From Candidatus Onthomonas avicola (GTDB taxonomy: Bacteria > Bacillota > Clostridia > Oscillospirales > Oscillospiraceae): 64,000 nucleotides of DNA. The stretch is taken from assembly GCA_018710845.1 (NCBI GenBank), contig DVJB01000072.1, positions 1 to 64,000 on the forward strand. The letters are read 5' to 3'. How positions within the stretch are numbered: position 1 is the stretch's first letter; every line of letters begins with the position of its first letter. A program made the position numbers and the translations under genes. Shown in pieces: positions 32,391 to 42,258 of the stretch. Below the pieces are notes generated by a model. The model was given only the letters and a program-made list of their open reading frames with translations. It did no database searches and was not told the DNA's origin.

Positions 32391-33958
32391 ATACCTTTAC
32401 CAACCCCATTCTCAGCGGCTTTCGCCCCGACCCCTCCATCTGCCGGGTCGGAGAGGACTATTATCTGGTCACCTCTTCCTTTGCCTACTTCCCCGGCCTG
32501 CCGGTCTATCACAGCCGTGACCTGGTCCACTGGGAACAGATCGGCCACGCGATTGACCGCCCCGGGCAGCTAGACTACCGCAATTGCGAGGTCAAGGAGG
32601 GGCTGTGGGCCCCCACCATCCGCCATCACGACGGCGTCTGGTACATCGTCAACACGTTGGTAAGCGACCACTACCAGTCCTGGCGCAATTTTATTCTCAC
32701 CGCGCGCGACCCCGCCGGCCCCTGGAGTGACCCGGTCTTTCTCGACGGGCTGGGCGGGATTGACCCCAGCCTGTTCTTCGGTGCGGACGGTGCGCTCTGG
32801 TACCTGGGCAGCGATGCGCAGGAGCCGTCTGCCTATCCCGGCCACAACATCCTCTACCTCCAGCCGCTGGACCGCACGACCTTCCAGCCGGCAGGCGAAC
32901 GCCACATCCTGCTCGACGGAGCAGACTTTCACGGCAACTGGATCGAGGCCCCGCATCTCTACGAGCATGACGGCTGGTATATCCTGATTTTTGCCGAGGG
33001 CGGGACCTACCGGGACCACAGCGTGATGGCGGCCCGGTCCCGCGCGCTCACCGGCCCCTATGAGCTCTGCCCGCGCAATCCCATCGTGACGCACCGGCAC
33101 CTGCCCTACCAGTCCGAGCTGTCCGTCGTCGGGCATGCCGACCTGGTGGAGACGCAGAACGGGGACTGGTGGGCGGCGCTGCTGGCAGTACGCCCCTACG
33201 AGGGCGGCGGCTACACGCTGGGCCGGGAGACCTGCCTGCTGCCGATGGACTGGTCGGAGGACGGCTGGCCGATGGCGGCGAGCCGGGACGGCCTGGTCCA
33301 CCGCCGGGAACGCGCGCCGCGCCTTCCGGAGACATTCCTCCCGCTCCCCTGCCCCGCCGACTCCTTTGAGGCCCCCACGCTCGGTCCAGTATGGAACACC
33401 ATCCACCCGTCCAGCGAGCCGTTTTGGTCGCTGAGCGCGCGGCCGGGCTGTCTGCGCCTCTCCCTGCGTCCGGAGACGCTGGAGGCGTCAGGCGCGACCC
33501 CCGCCTTTGTCGGCCGGCGGCAGGAACACCGGCTCTGCCTGGCGGTGACGGCGATGGACTTCACCCCGCAGACGGCGGGGGAGGAGGCCGGGCTGGCCCT
33601 CTTTGCCGACTGCGAATACCACTTCCTTCTCTGCAAGGCGCTACATGAGGGCCGCGAGGCACTTCAGCTCTGGCAGACGGAGGCCGGTGTACGCACCCTG
33701 CTGGCCGAGCAGACCGTCACACCGGGCGCGCGGCTCTATCTGGCCGCCCAGTGCAACCGCAGCCGCTATGTCCTCTCCTGGGGACACCGCCCGGACCGTC
33801 TGACGCCGCTGGCAGAGGTGAACGCCGACCTGTTGAGCACCACCACCAACGGCGGCTTCACCGGGACCTACTTTGGACTGTATGCCAGCGCGAACGGCGC
33901 CCCCTCCTCCAATCACGCCGACTTTGACTGGTTCTCCTATCACGGCATCGACATCTGA
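32387..33958 (+). CDS. Glycoside hydrolase family 43 (beta-xylosidase/arabinofuranosidase)
   Basis: A 523-residue GH43 enzyme without a signal peptide, so cytoplasmic. The five-blade propeller opens with NPILSGFRPDPSICRVGEDYY. Catalytic residues are Asp in RPDPS (base), Asp in GGIDPSLFF (modulator) and Glu in GNWIEAPHLY (acid). A C-terminal beta-sandwich (about 330-523, from ADSFEAPTLGPVWNTI) matches the extra domain of the xylosidase subgroup. It removes xylose or arabinose from oligosaccharides. It is coupled to the esterase gene. Confidence 0.92.
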   Translation: MNTFTNPILSGFRPDPSICRVGEDYYLVTSSFAYFPGLPVYHSRDLVHWEQIGHAIDRPGQLDYRNCEVKEGLWAPTIRHHDGVWYIVNTLVSDHYQSWRNFILTARDPAGPWSDPVFLDGLGGIDPSLFFGADGALWYLGSDAQEPSAYPGHNILYLQPLDRTTFQPAGERHILLDGADFHGNWIEAPHLYEHDGWYILIFAEGGTYRDHSVMAARSRALTGPYELCPRNPIVTHRHLPYQSELSVVGHADLVETQNGDWWAALLAVRPYEGGGYTLGRETCLLPMDWSEDGWPMAASRDGLVHRRERAPRLPETFLPLPCPADSFEAPTLGPVWNTIHPSSEPFWSLSARPGCLRLSLRPETLEASGATPAFVGRRQEHRLCLAVTAMDFTPQTAGEEAGLALFADCEYHFLLCKALHEGREALQLWQTEAGVRTLLAEQTVTPGARLYLAAQCNRSRYVLSWGHRPDRLTPLAEVNADLLSTTTNGGFTGTYFGLYASANGAPSSNHADFDWFSYHGIDI

Positions 33959-33970
33959 ACCACACACGCA

Positions 33971-34017
33971 AACGCTGCCCTGAACACCGGCGGAGACCGG
34001 AGGTTCAGGGCAGCGTT
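33971..34017. terminator. Bidirectional terminator between GH43 and the serine hydrolase
   Basis: AACGCTGCCCTGAAC (33971-33985) pairs perfectly over 15 bp with GTTCAGGGCAGCGTT (34003-34017). A small CCGG/CCGG stem is in the loop. Confidence 0.8.
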
Positions 34018-34028
34018 GCATTTTGTCT

Positions 34029-35159
34029 CTATTGGTCCAGACAGCGGTAGATGGTGTGCATCAGCCGCGGATGCAGGTCGGCGTAATTGGGCAGATAGTT
34101 GAGCACGTGCTGGACGTAAAAGACGGACAGGCGGCGCTTTGGTTCTATCGAGGCGTTCGCGCCCGCCGCCCCGTCCCAGCCGAACTCGCCGGGCGGGATG
34201 ACGCCGTCCTCCCCCAGGCGAACCCGCATCCCGAGGCCGTAGCCCTCGATCGGGAGCTTCATCGTCCGGTGGTAGTCCGCCATCGGCACGCCGGTGAGCT
34301 GGTTCGTACGCAGCAGCGCGACGCTCTCCGGGCGCAGAATCCGCGCCCCGTTAGCGCCCACCCCGCCGCAGGCGAGCGCGTCGAGGAAGGGGATATAGTC
34401 CTCCGCCCGGCAGCAGATCCCCGCGCCGCCAGAGTCATAGCACTCCGTGAGTCGATGGGTATTGTCCCGCTCTACCTGGAAAATGATCTGTTTCTGGTCG
34501 TGATAGCACCACTGGGCGGGCATCCGCGCCATCTCCTCCGCTCCGGGGTGAAAGGTGATGCCGCTAATCCCCAGCGGAGCGGCGATGTGGGCCTGGATAT
34601 AGTCGGAGAACCGCTCCCCGGAGGCCGCCTCGATCACCGCCCCCATCACGTCGTGGCAGAGGCTGTACTGAAAGTGCGTGCCCGGGTCAAAGTCCAGCGG
34701 CTCGCTCGCCAGGGCGCGGATCATCTCACGGGTGGTCGCGCGGTTGTCCGACTCCGCCCGCGTCTGGACAATGGCCGGGCAGGACTGGTTGTAGTGGAAT
34801 CCGCCGGTCATCGTCATCAGGTGCCGCACGGTGAGCACCGTGTGTGCCGGGCGGAGGGTATTGCCGTCACGCACCGTCGGATGGGCATATTCCGGCAGAT
34901 AGCGGCAGACGGGGTCGTCCAGGCGGAGCTTTCTGGCCTCCACGAGCTGCATGGCCGCCGTCATCGTCATCAGTTTGGTACACGAGTAGATCCAGTACCA
35001 CTCCCCGCCCCGGAGCGGCACGGTGCGCTCCCGGTCCAGCCAGCCGGCGGTGTGGCGGTAGAGCGGGCGGTGGTCCATCCAGATCTCGCATTCGCAGGCG
35101 GGAACGCCGAAGGTCTCGTCCACGGCGTCCAGAAAATCTGTCACCGGTTGAAAGTTCAA
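34029..35159 (-). CDS. Beta-lactamase-fold serine hydrolase (class C/EstB-like)
   Basis: A 376-residue serine hydrolase. The nucleophile motif is SCTK (YSCTKLMTMTAAMQLVE, near residue 55), with a Tyr motif around HFQYSLCHDVMGAVIE. No signal peptide is seen, so it is not a secreted penicillinase. ATG 35159 overlaps the GH42 stop by 4 nt, coupling it to the glycan genes. In that setting an esterase acting on acetylated oligosaccharides is plausible, but this is inference. Confidence 0.87.
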   Translation of the reverse strand: MNFQPVTDFLDAVDETFGVPACECEIWMDHRPLYRHTAGWLDRERTVPLRGGEWYWIYSCTKLMTMTAAMQLVEARKLRLDDPVCRYLPEYAHPTVRDGNTLRPAHTVLTVRHLMTMTGGFHYNQSCPAIVQTRAESDNRATTREMIRALASEPLDFDPGTHFQYSLCHDVMGAVIEAASGERFSDYIQAHIAAPLGISGITFHPGAEEMARMPAQWCYHDQKQIIFQVERDNTHRLTECYDSGGAGICCRAEDYIPFLDALACGGVGANGARILRPESVALLRTNQLTGVPMADYHRTMKLPIEGYGLGMRVRLGEDGVIPPGEFGWDGAAGANASIEPKRRLSVFYVQHVLNYLPNYADLHPRLMHTIYRCLDQ

Positions 35160-37120
35160 AGCCAGTCCCCCTCTCCCGTCTGAATTTTGACCTCCAGCGG
35201 CCGCAGTTTCAGCCGCGCCCCGTCCAGCGGGAAGGTCTGCGTGTGCAGCGTATCATTAAACAGGAAGCGGTAGCGCCCGCCCGGGCCGCTCCGCTCGGTC
35301 ACCTCCACCCCGCGCGGCAGAGAGGGCAAGGCGGGAATCCCCTGCTCCCGGAAGATCTCCAGCAGCAGGGCGCGGTAGAGAGCTTTCTCCCCCACCGTGC
35401 CGACGTAATAGGCCGTGCCTGCGCCGAAGTGATTCTTTGTGATCGCCGGCGTCCCGGCGTAGAAGCGGCCGGTATACCAGGCCCAGGGCTCGGCGGTGTC
35501 CGTCTCCAGCAGGTCGCACCAGCTCGTGATGGCACACGTCTCTCCGGAGGGCAGGGTCAGGGTCTGTCTGGCCGGGCCGATCGCGTCGTACTCCGTCACG
35601 TGGCAGCCGCAGAGCGCGCCGAACAGGGTGGGGAGAGGCTGCCCGAGAATGCAGTTTCCATTTTGGTCCTTCACGCCGCTGCGGTTGGTCACCACCACCG
35701 TGCCGCCGGCGCGGGCAAACGCCTCCAGGCGCGCGACCACGTCCGGATTGGTGATGAAATGAGTGGGGACGAGCACAACCCGGTATCCCTCCAGAGATGC
35801 GCTCTCCGGCAGGATGTCCACGTTTACCCCCAGATTCATACATCCGTCGTGAAACAGGCGCAGCTGCGTCCAGTAGGCAAAGCCCGCCGACTGGGGCTGA
35901 TTTTTGAAGGCAAACTCCTGCTCAGCGGAGTAGAGCAGGGCGACCTGGCTCACCACATCTGTCCGGTCCAGCTCCGGCATTCGCGCCAGGCGGCGGCAGA
36001 GCACCTCCAGCTCGGCAAGACGGCGGTTGGACGCGTTGCTGTGGTCCAGCAGGCCGTGGCAGAACATCTCCGCCCCGGTGGCGGCGGTCCGCCAGCGGAA
36101 AAAGCTGAGCAGGTCCGCCCCGTGCGCCACCGCCTGAAGGGCATAGCCCTCCAGCATTCCCGGCTCCATCGCCGGAGAGATCGGCCCCCAGCAGCCCATC
36201 GGTCCGCCGAGCTGCTCCAGAATCCAGAAGTTCCTCTGCTTGAAGCTGCGGATAAAGTCGAGGGCAAAGGCGTTGGAGGTGAGTGCCTCCGGATCCTCCG
36301 GCAGGACAATGGGCGGATAGTTGTCATAGGCGGCCACGTCCAGCGCGGCAAACTCCTGATGGAAATCGGGCAAATTGGCGCAGAAGCAGCTGTTCGTCGT
36401 GATGACCGCATGGGGGTCATAGCGACGGATGATCTCGCTCTGAAAACGGACGTAGTCCGCCGTACAGGCGGCGGCAAAGCGCTCATAGTCCAGCATCCAG
36501 GCGGGATTATACCAGCCCGTATCGTTCTCCGGACCGAGCAGCGGGGTGATCTGGTCCCAGCGGCTCACCTCGCCGCTCCAGACCTGGCTGCCCCAGGTGC
36601 GGTTGAGGGTGTCGAGATCGCCGTATTTCTCCTTCAGGAAGGACCGAAAGCCCTCCGTACAGGCCGGGCAGGTGCAGTGGTTGCTCTCCAGCTCGTTGTC
36701 AAGCTGCCAGGCGAAGACCTCCGGCCGTCCGGCATAGCGCCGGGCCATCTCTTCCACAATCCGCCCGGCGTAGCGGCGGAAGACCGGGCTGTAAATGCAG
36801 CGGTGTCCGCGGATCCCGAGCGCGGTGGGCCGGCCGTCGCGGCCCCACTGAACCGTCTCCGGGTGATCTTGATAGAGCCAGAGCGGCGCACAGTTGGTCG
36901 GGGTGCCCAAGATGACCCGCAGGCCGTGGCGGTAGAGGACGGCAATGGCCTCGTCCAGCCAGGCAAAGTCAAACCTGCCCTCCTCCGGCTCCATCCGGCT
37001 CCAGGCGAACTCCGCGATTCGGACGACATGCGCCCCCGCGCGGGCCATTCGCGCCGCGTCCTCCTCCCAGAGGGCGCGGTCCCAGTGCTCGGGGTAGTAG
37101 TCGATGCCAATGGTAATCAT
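35156..37120 (-). CDS. Beta-galactosidase, GH42
   Basis: A 654-residue intracellular beta-galactosidase. The TIM-barrel opens with IGIDYYPEHWDRALWEEDAARM. General acid Glu is in WQLDNELESN and nucleophile Glu in FWILEQLGGPMG. The zinc-type Cys cluster CTCPACTEGF is present. A trimerisation domain (about 380-590) and C-terminal beta domain follow. Length matches GH42. It would remove galactose from galactosylated side chains. It sits 24 nt downstream of the GH31 gene in the same operon. Confidence 0.94.
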   Translation of the reverse strand: MITIGIDYYPEHWDRALWEEDAARMARAGAHVVRIAEFAWSRMEPEEGRFDFAWLDEAIAVLYRHGLRVILGTPTNCAPLWLYQDHPETVQWGRDGRPTALGIRGHRCIYSPVFRRYAGRIVEEMARRYAGRPEVFAWQLDNELESNHCTCPACTEGFRSFLKEKYGDLDTLNRTWGSQVWSGEVSRWDQITPLLGPENDTGWYNPAWMLDYERFAAACTADYVRFQSEIIRRYDPHAVITTNSCFCANLPDFHQEFAALDVAAYDNYPPIVLPEDPEALTSNAFALDFIRSFKQRNFWILEQLGGPMGCWGPISPAMEPGMLEGYALQAVAHGADLLSFFRWRTAATGAEMFCHGLLDHSNASNRRLAELEVLCRRLARMPELDRTDVVSQVALLYSAEQEFAFKNQPQSAGFAYWTQLRLFHDGCMNLGVNVDILPESASLEGYRVVLVPTHFITNPDVVARLEAFARAGGTVVVTNRSGVKDQNGNCILGQPLPTLFGALCGCHVTEYDAIGPARQTLTLPSGETCAITSWCDLLETDTAEPWAWYTGRFYAGTPAITKNHFGAGTAYYVGTVGEKALYRALLLEIFREQGIPALPSLPRGVEVTERSGPGGRYRFLFNDTLHTQTFPLDGARLKLRPLEVKIQTGEGDWL

Positions 37121-37144
37121 GCGCGCACTCCCCTTCCCGCCTGG

Positions 37145-39397
37145 TCAGATATACTCGACATTCATACGACAGTCAGTTCCCACCTGTTCTGCCCGGATAT
37201 CCCGGGCCGAGCCGCGCACAGTGAGATCGATCTTGTCTCTCGTTCGGCGGGCCACAGCGGTCAGCACAGGTTCCCCGGCGGTGTTGCAGACCGTCCGAGT
37301 GACCTCGGCCCCGTCGGCAATCTGGTACAGCCGCAGCGTCAGGCCGTCCGTGTAGTCATAGTCTGGGCGGTCCGCGCGGCTGCCGACCGGAAGAATGGTG
37401 TTCTCCCGTACAAACAGCGGCAGAGAGAAAAAGTCATATTGTCCGCGCCGCCAGCCGCCGCCGTTCTCCGTCTCGCCGGTGAGCAGGTGGGTCCAGGTGC
37501 CCTCGGGGAGATAGTAGTCCACCACGCCGTCCGCGCGCATCACCGGCGCAACCAGGAGCGCGTCGCCGAGCATATACTGCCGGTCACAGTCCTCGCAGCC
37601 AAGGTCGTCAAACTCGAGGAGCATGGCACGCATCATCGGCACGCCGGTCGCGCTGGTCTGGACCGCCTGGGCGTAGAGATAGGGCATGAGGGTGTTCTTC
37701 AGCTGGGAGAAGACGCGGCAGACCTCCACCGCCTCTTCGCCGAACAGCCAGGGCACCCGGTAGGACTGCGAGCCGTGCAGGCGGGAGTGGGAGCTGAGCA
37801 GGCCGAAGGCCAGCCAGCGCTTGTAGAGATCGGCGGGGGCGGTGCCCTCAAAGCCGCCGATGTCGTGGCTCCAGAAGCCGAAGCCGGACAGGCACAGGCT
37901 CAGCCCGCCGCGCAGCGACTCGGCCATGGAGACATAGGTCGAATTGCAGTCTCCACCCCAATGGACAGGAAATTTCTGTCCGCCGACGGTCGCGCTGCGG
38001 GCAAAGAGACAAGCCTCTCGCTCGCCCTTCACCTCGGCAATCACCTCATAGACCGCCCGATTGTACAGATAGGTGTAGTAGTTGTGCATCCGCTCAGGGT
38101 CGCTGCCGTCATAATAGGCCACGTCGGTCGGAATCCGCTCTCCGAAGTCGGTTTTGAAGGCGTCCACTCCCTGGGCCATCAGGCCCCGCAGCTTGTCCTT
38201 ATACCACTCCACCGCCTCCGGGTTGGTGAAATCCACCACGGCAAGTCCGGCCTGCCAGAGGTCCCACTGCCAGATGTCTCCGTTTGGCTTTTTCAGGAGA
38301 TAGCCGCGCTCGGCAGCCTCGTCAAAGGCGCGGGCGTGCTGGGCGAGATAGGGGTTGATCCAGACGCAGACCTTCAGGCCCTTGTCATGCATCCGCCGGA
38401 GCATTCCCTCCACGTCAGGGAACATCTCATGGTCCCAGTCAAAGCCGCACCACTCGTTTTCCCGCATCCAGAAACAGTCAAAGTGGAACACAGAGAGGGG
38501 AATTTCCCGCTCGGCCATGCCGTCGACAAAGCTCATCACCGTCTGCTCATCGTAGGAGGTAGTGAAGGAGGAGGTGAGCCAGAGGCCAAAGGTCCACGCC
38601 GGGGGCAGCGCTGGACGGCCGGAGAGGGCGGTATAGCGCTCCAGGACGCCCTTGCGGTCCGCCGCGCCGATCACCATAAAGTCAAGGCGCTGGCCGGGAA
38701 CGCTGAACTGCACCTTCGTCACCGCCTCAGAGCAGACCTCAAAAGAGACGGGACCGGGATCGTTGACCAACACGCCGTAGCTGCGGCTGCTGAGATAGAA
38801 GGGAATGTTCTTGTACGACAGCTCGCTGGAGGTGCCGCCGTCCTCATTCCACATGTCCACTACCTGGCCGTTGCGGACGAAGGGTGTGAAGCGCTCGCCC
38901 ATGCCATAGAGCTTTTCTCCCACGTCCACCTGGAGCTGACCGCGCATAAAGGGGCCCTCCGGAGTGGAGATATAGCTGAGCATGGCCGAGCCGTAGCGGT
39001 TCCCCACCGACGTGAGCAGCCGGCCCCGATAGTAATAGGTAAAGGAGCAGGGATTTCTCTTGCCAATCACCAGCGAGGTGTCGCCGGAGGTGACGGTAAT
39101 CTTCTCCCCCTCCTCTGTCACGGTCAGCGGGCAGCGCCGGTCGTCCAGCTCAAATTGAGGCATCTTGCGCCGGTCGCCCTTGAAGTGGACGGTCTGGAGC
39201 CGGATGATATCCGGCTGCGGGGAGGACACGGTCAGCTCCTGCGCCGGGCCGTCCATGCTCCGCTCTTCCTTCCGGTAGGGCACGGCAAACAGATGCAGCT
39301 GCGTCCCGTCCGCCGAGCGGCGGACGTCGCGGATCTGTTCACATTGATAGGTCGTCACGCCAGGCTTGAGGCGCCATTCGCCGAGGTTGAATTTCAT
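37145..39397 (-). CDS. Alpha-xylosidase-like GH31 enzyme
   Basis: A 750-residue GH31 enzyme of YicI type. Nucleophile Asp is in DAFKTDFGERIPTD and general acid Asp in HWGGDCNSTY. DCFWMRENEWCGFDWD is the substrate-site loop of alpha-xylosidases, and KVCVWINPYLAQ is the conserved strand. No signal peptide is seen. It should remove alpha-1,6-xylose from the non-reducing end of xyloglucan oligosaccharides. AGGAGG precedes the ATG. It heads a GH31-GH42-serine hydrolase run. Confidence 0.92.
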   Translation of the reverse strand: MKFNLGEWRLKPGVTTYQCEQIRDVRRSADGTQLHLFAVPYRKEERSMDGPAQELTVSSPQPDIIRLQTVHFKGDRRKMPQFELDDRRCPLTVTEEGEKITVTSGDTSLVIGKRNPCSFTYYYRGRLLTSVGNRYGSAMLSYISTPEGPFMRGQLQVDVGEKLYGMGERFTPFVRNGQVVDMWNEDGGTSSELSYKNIPFYLSSRSYGVLVNDPGPVSFEVCSEAVTKVQFSVPGQRLDFMVIGAADRKGVLERYTALSGRPALPPAWTFGLWLTSSFTTSYDEQTVMSFVDGMAEREIPLSVFHFDCFWMRENEWCGFDWDHEMFPDVEGMLRRMHDKGLKVCVWINPYLAQHARAFDEAAERGYLLKKPNGDIWQWDLWQAGLAVVDFTNPEAVEWYKDKLRGLMAQGVDAFKTDFGERIPTDVAYYDGSDPERMHNYYTYLYNRAVYEVIAEVKGEREACLFARSATVGGQKFPVHWGGDCNSTYVSMAESLRGGLSLCLSGFGFWSHDIGGFEGTAPADLYKRWLAFGLLSSHSRLHGSQSYRVPWLFGEEAVEVCRVFSQLKNTLMPYLYAQAVQTSATGVPMMRAMLLEFDDLGCEDCDRQYMLGDALLVAPVMRADGVVDYYLPEGTWTHLLTGETENGGGWRRGQYDFFSLPLFVRENTILPVGSRADRPDYDYTDGLTLRLYQIADGAEVTRTVCNTAGEPVLTAVARRTRDKIDLTVRGSARDIRAEQVGTDCRMNVEYI

Positions 39398-39503
39398 GGA
39401 AATTCCTCCTGAATCCGAATCAATTTAGATGGAGTATTTTAACACCCGCACACATCGCCGCGAGTGCTGTCATTCGATTTCAAGCGATAAGATTGGCCGC
39501 GCG

Positions 39504-40157
39504 TCACTCGTACACGCTGGCCCCAACGGCAAAGCCGTCGTCTGCCTTGCTGTCCCGCTCCAACTGGCGGAAGATGGGCATCACCATCCGGCTGGTGGTG
39601 TAGATCATCAGAACCGGCAGGCAGAAGATGCCGATATAGAGCAACAGATAGCTGACCTGGGTGAAGAGAAGCACCTGGATGACCAGGGTGCACAGCAGGC
39701 CCAGGCTTTTGAGGAAGAACCGGCTGAAAATCCGCCGGGCATTGTTCAGATTTTTCCAAAAGCTGTTTGCATACCGGGCCTCAATGGGACAGATGTAGAG
39801 ACCATGGTAGACCGTGAGGAGGAGCAGGACCAGTCCCATGAGGAGAAATCCAAATCCGTCCTCCAGAGCAACGAAGAGCTGCCAGTAGATCCAGCAGATG
39901 TAGATCACCGCCCCGCAGAGCAGGGTCAGCGGGATGCCGTGCTTCAGATTTTTCACATAGGCTGACCAAAACTGTTTTGTGATGCCCGGTTCCTCGCGGT
40001 CCTCCACGATCTTTAAGGTGACAGAGAAAGCGGCAATGGTGGAAGCGCCAATGGTGACAATCGGGATACAGCCGATGATCCAGAAGAGATTGATCATCAG
40101 CAGATTGGTAATCCGAATCCCCTTCTGGATAATGGGGGAGTCGATGGTCAGTTTCAT
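39504..40157 (-). CDS. YesL family (DUF624) membrane protein
   Basis: A 217-residue membrane protein with about five hydrophobic helices (TNLLMINLFWIIGCIPIVTIG at the start). Family members accompany LplABC/YtcQP-type oligosaccharide ABC transporters; their exact role is not established. ATG 40157 is preceded by AAAGGAG, rather than the longer TTG/GTG-type extension. It lies downstream of the solute-binding protein gene across hairpins. Confidence 0.88.
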   Translation of the reverse strand: MKLTIDSPIIQKGIRITNLLMINLFWIIGCIPIVTIGASTIAAFSVTLKIVEDREEPGITKQFWSAYVKNLKHGIPLTLLCGAVIYICWIYWQLFVALEDGFGFLLMGLVLLLLTVYHGLYICPIEARYANSFWKNLNNARRIFSRFFLKSLGLLCTLVIQVLLFTQVSYLLLYIGIFCLPVLMIYTTSRMVMPIFRQLERDSKADDGFAVGASVYE

Positions 40158-40280
40158 AGCCTTCTCCTTTCGTCGAAATGGCGCCGGTCGGCGAGTCACA
40201 GGGAGCATTGGGGGAAGGGGTGCCCGGCGGCAAAAGAGGAGGGCGTATCGCCGCCAGGCATTCCCCTAAAGGTTGTTGGG

Positions 40281-40339
40281 GAGGGCCGGGAGAGGCCTCT
40301 CTCCCGGCCCTCCGGTACAAATGCACACGCATTTGTGCC
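40281..40339. terminator. Tandem hairpins after the solute-binding protein gene
   Basis: GAGGGCCGGGAGAG (40281-40294) pairs with CTCTCCCGGCCCTC (40299-40312). A second stem, CCGGTACAAATGC with GCATTTGTGCCGG (to 40339), overlaps its edge. No strong T run follows on the minus strand, so message protection or partial termination is likelier than full termination. Nothing else is seen in 40158-40393. Confidence 0.5.
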
Positions 40340-40393
40340 GGATTTTTCAATTCGCTCCCGGCAGCTTACGGCATGCCGAGAACCGGCGGGAAG

Positions 40394-42234
40394 TTAACCC
40401 GCGGCGATGGTCTCAGCCAGAATCTCAGCCTGGCCGCGATACCACTCCAGAATCTGGTCATAGCCGTAGGCGGCGCACTCAGACTGCATGGTATCGATAA
40501 TGCTATCAAACTCCGCGTCGCTGGCGGCGTAGATGGCCTGCCAGGAGTACTTGTTGATGCTGCCGGAGACCTGCTCCACAACCAACTTCAGCTCGGTAGA
40601 GCCCTCGTCCATGATGAAGTTGTTGGCCGCGGCCGGCTTGATGTTGTAGGCCTGGTCTGCCAGATAGGCCTGCTGCGTCTCATAGCCGGTGGTCTCCTGC
40701 CAGTCATGAACGATATCGTAGTCCATGGTGGCATCAATGTAGCTGGTCCAGGTCTTCTTGCTGAATGTCTCGCCCTCAACGGAGTCAGGATTGTTCACAT
40801 AGGGAGACATCGTCTGGCTGTTCCACTGGCAGCTGCCGTCCACATAGGTGTTGTTCAAGGTATAGGTCTCACCGGTGTAAGGAGAGGTCCACTCCGTGCC
40901 GCTCAGGTCATAGGAGCCGTCGCTCATGCAGGCCAGGCCGACATCGGTGAGGACGGTGTTGCCGTTCTCATCATAGTCCCACATCAGGCCGCGCAGGCCG
41001 GCATTGTTGGTCATCATTCCCTCGGGGGTGTACAGCCAGTTGATGATCTGCATGACCAGCTCGGGATATTCGCAATTTCCGCCGATCGCCCACAGATAGC
41101 TGCTGCCACTGGTGGAAACCTCGTCAACGTAGTTGGTGACGCTGCCGGGCTGGATGCTGGCCATATACTTGCCTTCGGACATATGCGCCTCGGTATTGTA
41201 CTTCTCGCTGCCCATAAAGGCCTGCTCGGCAAAGAGCGTTCCGCCGGCCTGAGCCTTCGCCTCGAACTCAGCCCAGGTGTTGGTCATGGAGTCCGGGTCG
41301 ATCAGGTCGTTCTGATAGAGCTGGTTCAGGAAGCGCAGCGCCTCAATATAGGGGCTTCCCCCCTCCAGATAGCCGGTGTAGGTGTCGGTGGTGTAGTCAT
41401 AGGTACCCAGCTTGAGGATATCGTGGTCCACACCATAGAGCATCGTGACCAGGCAGGTGGCGAACATCAGCGGGCCGTTGCCGTCCCAGTCACCGAAGAG
41501 GCTCAGGGCATAGGTGGGGTTGCCGTTATCGTCGGTGGGCTCGAGCGCCTTCATATCGATGAGTACCTGAAGCAGATCGTCCAGGGTGTTGATCTCCGGA
41601 TAGCCCAGCTCCTTATACAGATCCCAGCGCAGCTCCCAGGCATAGGAGAACTCGCCGATGCCGGCCTTGGTGGCCACCTGATTGGGAATGCCGTACAGGT
41701 TGCCATCGCCGGCAGCCTCACGGCTGCGCTCGAGCGCATCGGGGTAGTTCGCCTCGATGTAGCTGCCGTAGTTGCTCAGCAGATCCTCGTCATCCCAGCA
41801 GAACAGCAGGTTGTTCTCCACAGCGGTCTGGAAATACTCGCCCACCGAGCCGAAGATAACCAGGTCGCCCAGATCGCCGCTCTCCACGCGGGTCTCCCAG
41901 GTGCCGTCGGTGACCGGGATGATGTTGAACTCCACGTTGAAGAGATCCTTGAGCAGGGTGGCCGCCCAGCCGGTCATGGTGCCGGAATAGTTGGCCACCT
42001 GAGAGTAAACTGTCAGGTCACTGGCTCCTCGCTGCGCTCAATGCCGCTGAGATAGTAGGGGTCGTCCGTGCCGGCGCCCTGCTCCTCCGCGACGACAGGC
42101 GCCGAGCCGCCCTCGTCCGCCGTATCGCCGTCCGCGCCGTCATCCGTCGTTGTCGGGGTGCCGCCGCAGGCTGCCAGAGACAGCACCATGGCCAGTGCCA
42201 ACAGCAGGGCCATCAGCTTTTTCATTTTTTTCAT
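40394..42234 (-). pseudogene. Oligosaccharide ABC transporter solute-binding lipoprotein (frameshifted)
   Basis: The start encodes a lipoprotein signal (MALLLALAMVLSLAAC, lipobox LAAC) and an acidic linker. It then stops at TGA 42013-42015 after SEEPVT. The next frame resumes at once with VYSQVANYSGTMTGWAATLL and runs as a full LplA/YtcQ-like binding domain to 40394. One missing base in ACC(C)TGACAG restores ...EEPVT-L-TVYSQVANYSG, and 1841+1 nt is divisible by three (613 residues). So it is either a single-base mutation or a sequence error. It would capture imported glycan fragments at the cell surface for the two permeases upstream. Confidence 0.85.
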
Positions 42235-42258
42235 ACTGCACTTCCTTTCATGATATGA

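Noticed and set aside
34844-39412. Plus-strand open frame of 1522 codons opposite GH42 and GH31
   Set aside because: It is antisense to two well-supported glycosidases and has His/Arg/Gly-rich low-complexity composition with no recognisable domain. Such mirror frames are expected in GC-rich DNA.
40178-42055. Plus-strand 625-codon frame over the binding-protein gene
   Set aside because: Antisense to a clear (frameshifted) solute-binding lipoprotein; no domain and no ribosome binding site seen.
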